From DSUN01 sp035527715 (GTDB taxonomy: Bacteria; Planctomycetota; PUPC01; DSUN01): 64,000 bases of DNA. Below the pieces are notes generated by a model. The model saw only the letters and a list, made by a program, of their open reading frames with translations, was not told where the DNA came from and ran no database searches. Below, piece by piece: positions 62,835-64,000 of this stretch. A program made the position numbers and the translations under genes. The stretch is from positions 1-64,000 of the forward strand of contig DATKZY010000194.1 of the NCBI GenBank assembly GCA_035527715.1, in the 5' to 3' direction. Position 1 is the first letter of the stretch; the number at the start of each line of letters is the position of its first letter.

Positions 62835-64000
62835 TCACTTGAAGGCGGTGGCATCCAGGGCCAGCCGGGCCGCCTTGCCCGCCTCGATCGCGATGGGCCT
62901 CTGGGCGACGCGGCCGTCCGTGAGGCAGATCGAGACCTGGTACTTGCCCGCTGGCAGGCCGAAGTGAGCCACGGGCGCCGCCTGGCCGCCCCAGCCTTCC
63001 GCCCCGTTCAGCTCGCGCAGGCCGGCCGGCCTGCCCTTCGCATCCACGACACGGACGACCGCGCCGACGGAGCCCGAGGCGACAGCAATGGAGACGCCCA
63101 ACGAGCCGCAATCGGGCGCGCGGTCCATGCCGTTGAGGACGATGGCCGCCTTCCGCTCGAGGTTCAGCACGAGGTCGAGGCCGCCGTCGTCGTCCAGGTC
63201 GGCGAACGACGCGGCGAGGGCGGGGCCGAGCCTGTCGAGCCCCGCGGCGGCCGTGGCGTCCTTGAAGCCGCCCTTGCCATCGCCCAGGTAGAGGCGGCCC
63301 GGGCCCTTGGCGAAGCAGACGAAGAGGTCGAGATTGCCGTCGTTGTTCGCGTCGCCCCAGGCGGCGGCGTGGGTGGGCTCGGCGATCCTGGCCAGGTCGC
63401 CCGCGGAGGCCGCCACGTCGCTGAACGTGCCGTCGTTGTTGTTGCGGTACAGCCGAGGCATCGCGGGGCCGGGCACGAGGAGGTCGAGGTCGCCGTCGTT
63501 GTCGTAGTCGGCGAACACGATGCCGCGTTTGGCCTCGTTGGAGGCGTGGAAGCGGATGCCGGCGCGCGGGTCGAGCTTGAAGCCCTTGCCGCCCTCGTTG
63601 TGGGCGAGGATGCCGTCGCCGAGGTTGTAGAGGAAGTCGGTGTAGCCGTCGCCGTCGTAGTCGGCGAAGGCGATGAAGTCGCCGTTGCCGACGCCCAGGC
63701 CCTTGGGGCCGAGGCCGGCCTTGTCGCTGACGTCGCGGAAGCGCTGCGGCCCCTTGCCGGTGTTCTCGAACAGGCAGATGCCGTGCTCGCCGTTGGCGAT
63801 GAGGATGTCGGGCAGGCCGTCGCCGTTGTAGTCGAGCCAGCCGGCGCCCTCGGGGTTGCGGCCGCGGGGCGCCGGCAGGAGGCGCGAGTCGTCGCGGAAG
63901 CGGCCGCCGGCGGCGGTGAAGAGCTGGAAGCTGCTGGTCAACAGGTCGGGGTGCCCGTCGCCGTTGTAGTCGGCCCAGGCGGCGGCGCGCGAGCCGCCGG
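62835..64000 (-). CDS. FG-GAP/VCBS repeat protein, cut by the window edge
   Basis: The C-terminal 387 codons of a larger gene; the frame is open to the end of the window, so the start lies beyond 64000. Calcium-type FG-GAP repeats recur: ADYNGDGHPDLLTSS, LDYNGDGLPDILIANG, ADYDGDGYTDFLYN, ADYDNDGDLDLLVPG, GDANNDGNLDLFVCF, ADLDDDGGLDLVLNL. They are followed by an ASPIC/UnbV-like tail (GVSIAVASGSVGAVVRVVDAKGRPAG). Such secreted proteins bind other proteins or glycans. It appears to be the first gene visible in the seven-gene unit. Confidence 0.85.
   Translation of the reverse strand, partial: GGSRAAAWADYNGDGHPDLLTSSFQLFTAAGGRFRDDSRLLPAPRGRNPEGAGWLDYNGDGLPDILIANGEHGICLFENTGKGPQRFRDVSDKAGLGPKGLGVGNGDFIAFADYDGDGYTDFLYNLGDGILAHNEGGKGFKLDPRAGIRFHASNEAKRGIVFADYDNDGDLDLLVPGPAMPRLYRNNNDGTFSDVAASAGDLARIAEPTHAAAWGDANNDGNLDLFVCFAKGPGRLYLGDGKGGFKDATAAAGLDRLGPALAASFADLDDDGGLDLVLNLERKAAIVLNGMDRAPDCGSLGVSIAVASGSVGAVVRVVDAKGRPAGLRELNGAEGWGGQAAPVAHFGLPAGKYQVSICLTDGRVAQRPIAIEAGKAARLALDATAFK

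Overview
The window is high-GC (mostly above 65%) bacterial DNA. It carries many secreted and lipoprotein genes, a PEP-CTERM surface protein, a type I sulfatase, a sialidase-like protein, a DUF4091/GH123-like protein, two TldD/TldE halves, two TAT-exported proteins and two UroD-like proteins. Palindromic intergenic repeats are abundant. This mix suggests an uncultured member of the PVC group, most likely a Planctomycetota polysaccharide or glycan degrader. That placement is inference from gene content. I see no rRNA, tRNA, CRISPR array, transposase or phage gene.

Left block (830-12107): a minus-strand run of eight tightly packed genes (10185 down to 830) encodes a small lipoprotein, a spore-photoproduct-lyase-like radical SAM protein, a secreted DUF4091 protein, an MttB-family methyltransferase, a UroD-like protein, and an ABC sugar importer made of a lipoprotein receptor and two permeases but no ATPase. 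A sugar isomerase of the L-fucose isomerase class (10659-12107) diverges from it. The two divergent promoters are separated by a 299-bp palindromic element. Its perfect 22-bp inverted ends lie 8-9 bp outside each -35 box.

12.1-19 kb: repeat-rich DNA holding single genes: a soluble histidine kinase, a Spy-like helical secreted protein between two copies of a degenerate repeat, a GT39-type membrane glycosyltransferase and a secreted protein of unknown function.

19-29.7 kb: a 1085-residue propeller / metallo-beta-lactamase / FG-GAP fusion. It is followed by a minus-strand UroD-like, sialidase-like, sulfatase operon, small genes, a truncated duplicate of the end of a downstream gene, and a lower-GC tetratricopeptide-like gene.

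30-39.3 kb (minus): a secreted protein with two FAD-oxidoreductase modules, a gamma-glutamyltransferase and a 1409-residue LVIVD-repeat protein. The last is divergently transcribed from a tandem-barrel glycosidase-like gene plus tldD and pmbA/tldE (39.4-44.2 kb), using promoters whose -10 boxes overlap.

44.3-53 kb: a PEP-CTERM protein, a secreted propeller, a HEAT-like lipoprotein, and divergently a TAT-exported isomerase-like protein followed by a putative winged-helix protein.

53.8-64 kb (minus): a seven-gene unit of FG-GAP protein (cut by the window edge), cupin, PQQ-like propeller, secreted unknown, CehA/McbA-like metallohydrolase, YtcJ-like amidohydrolase and an APH-type kinase. Overall the window looks like outer-surface and periplasmic carbohydrate or glycoconjugate catabolism with unusual multidomain proteins, set in DNA full of mobile palindromic repeats.
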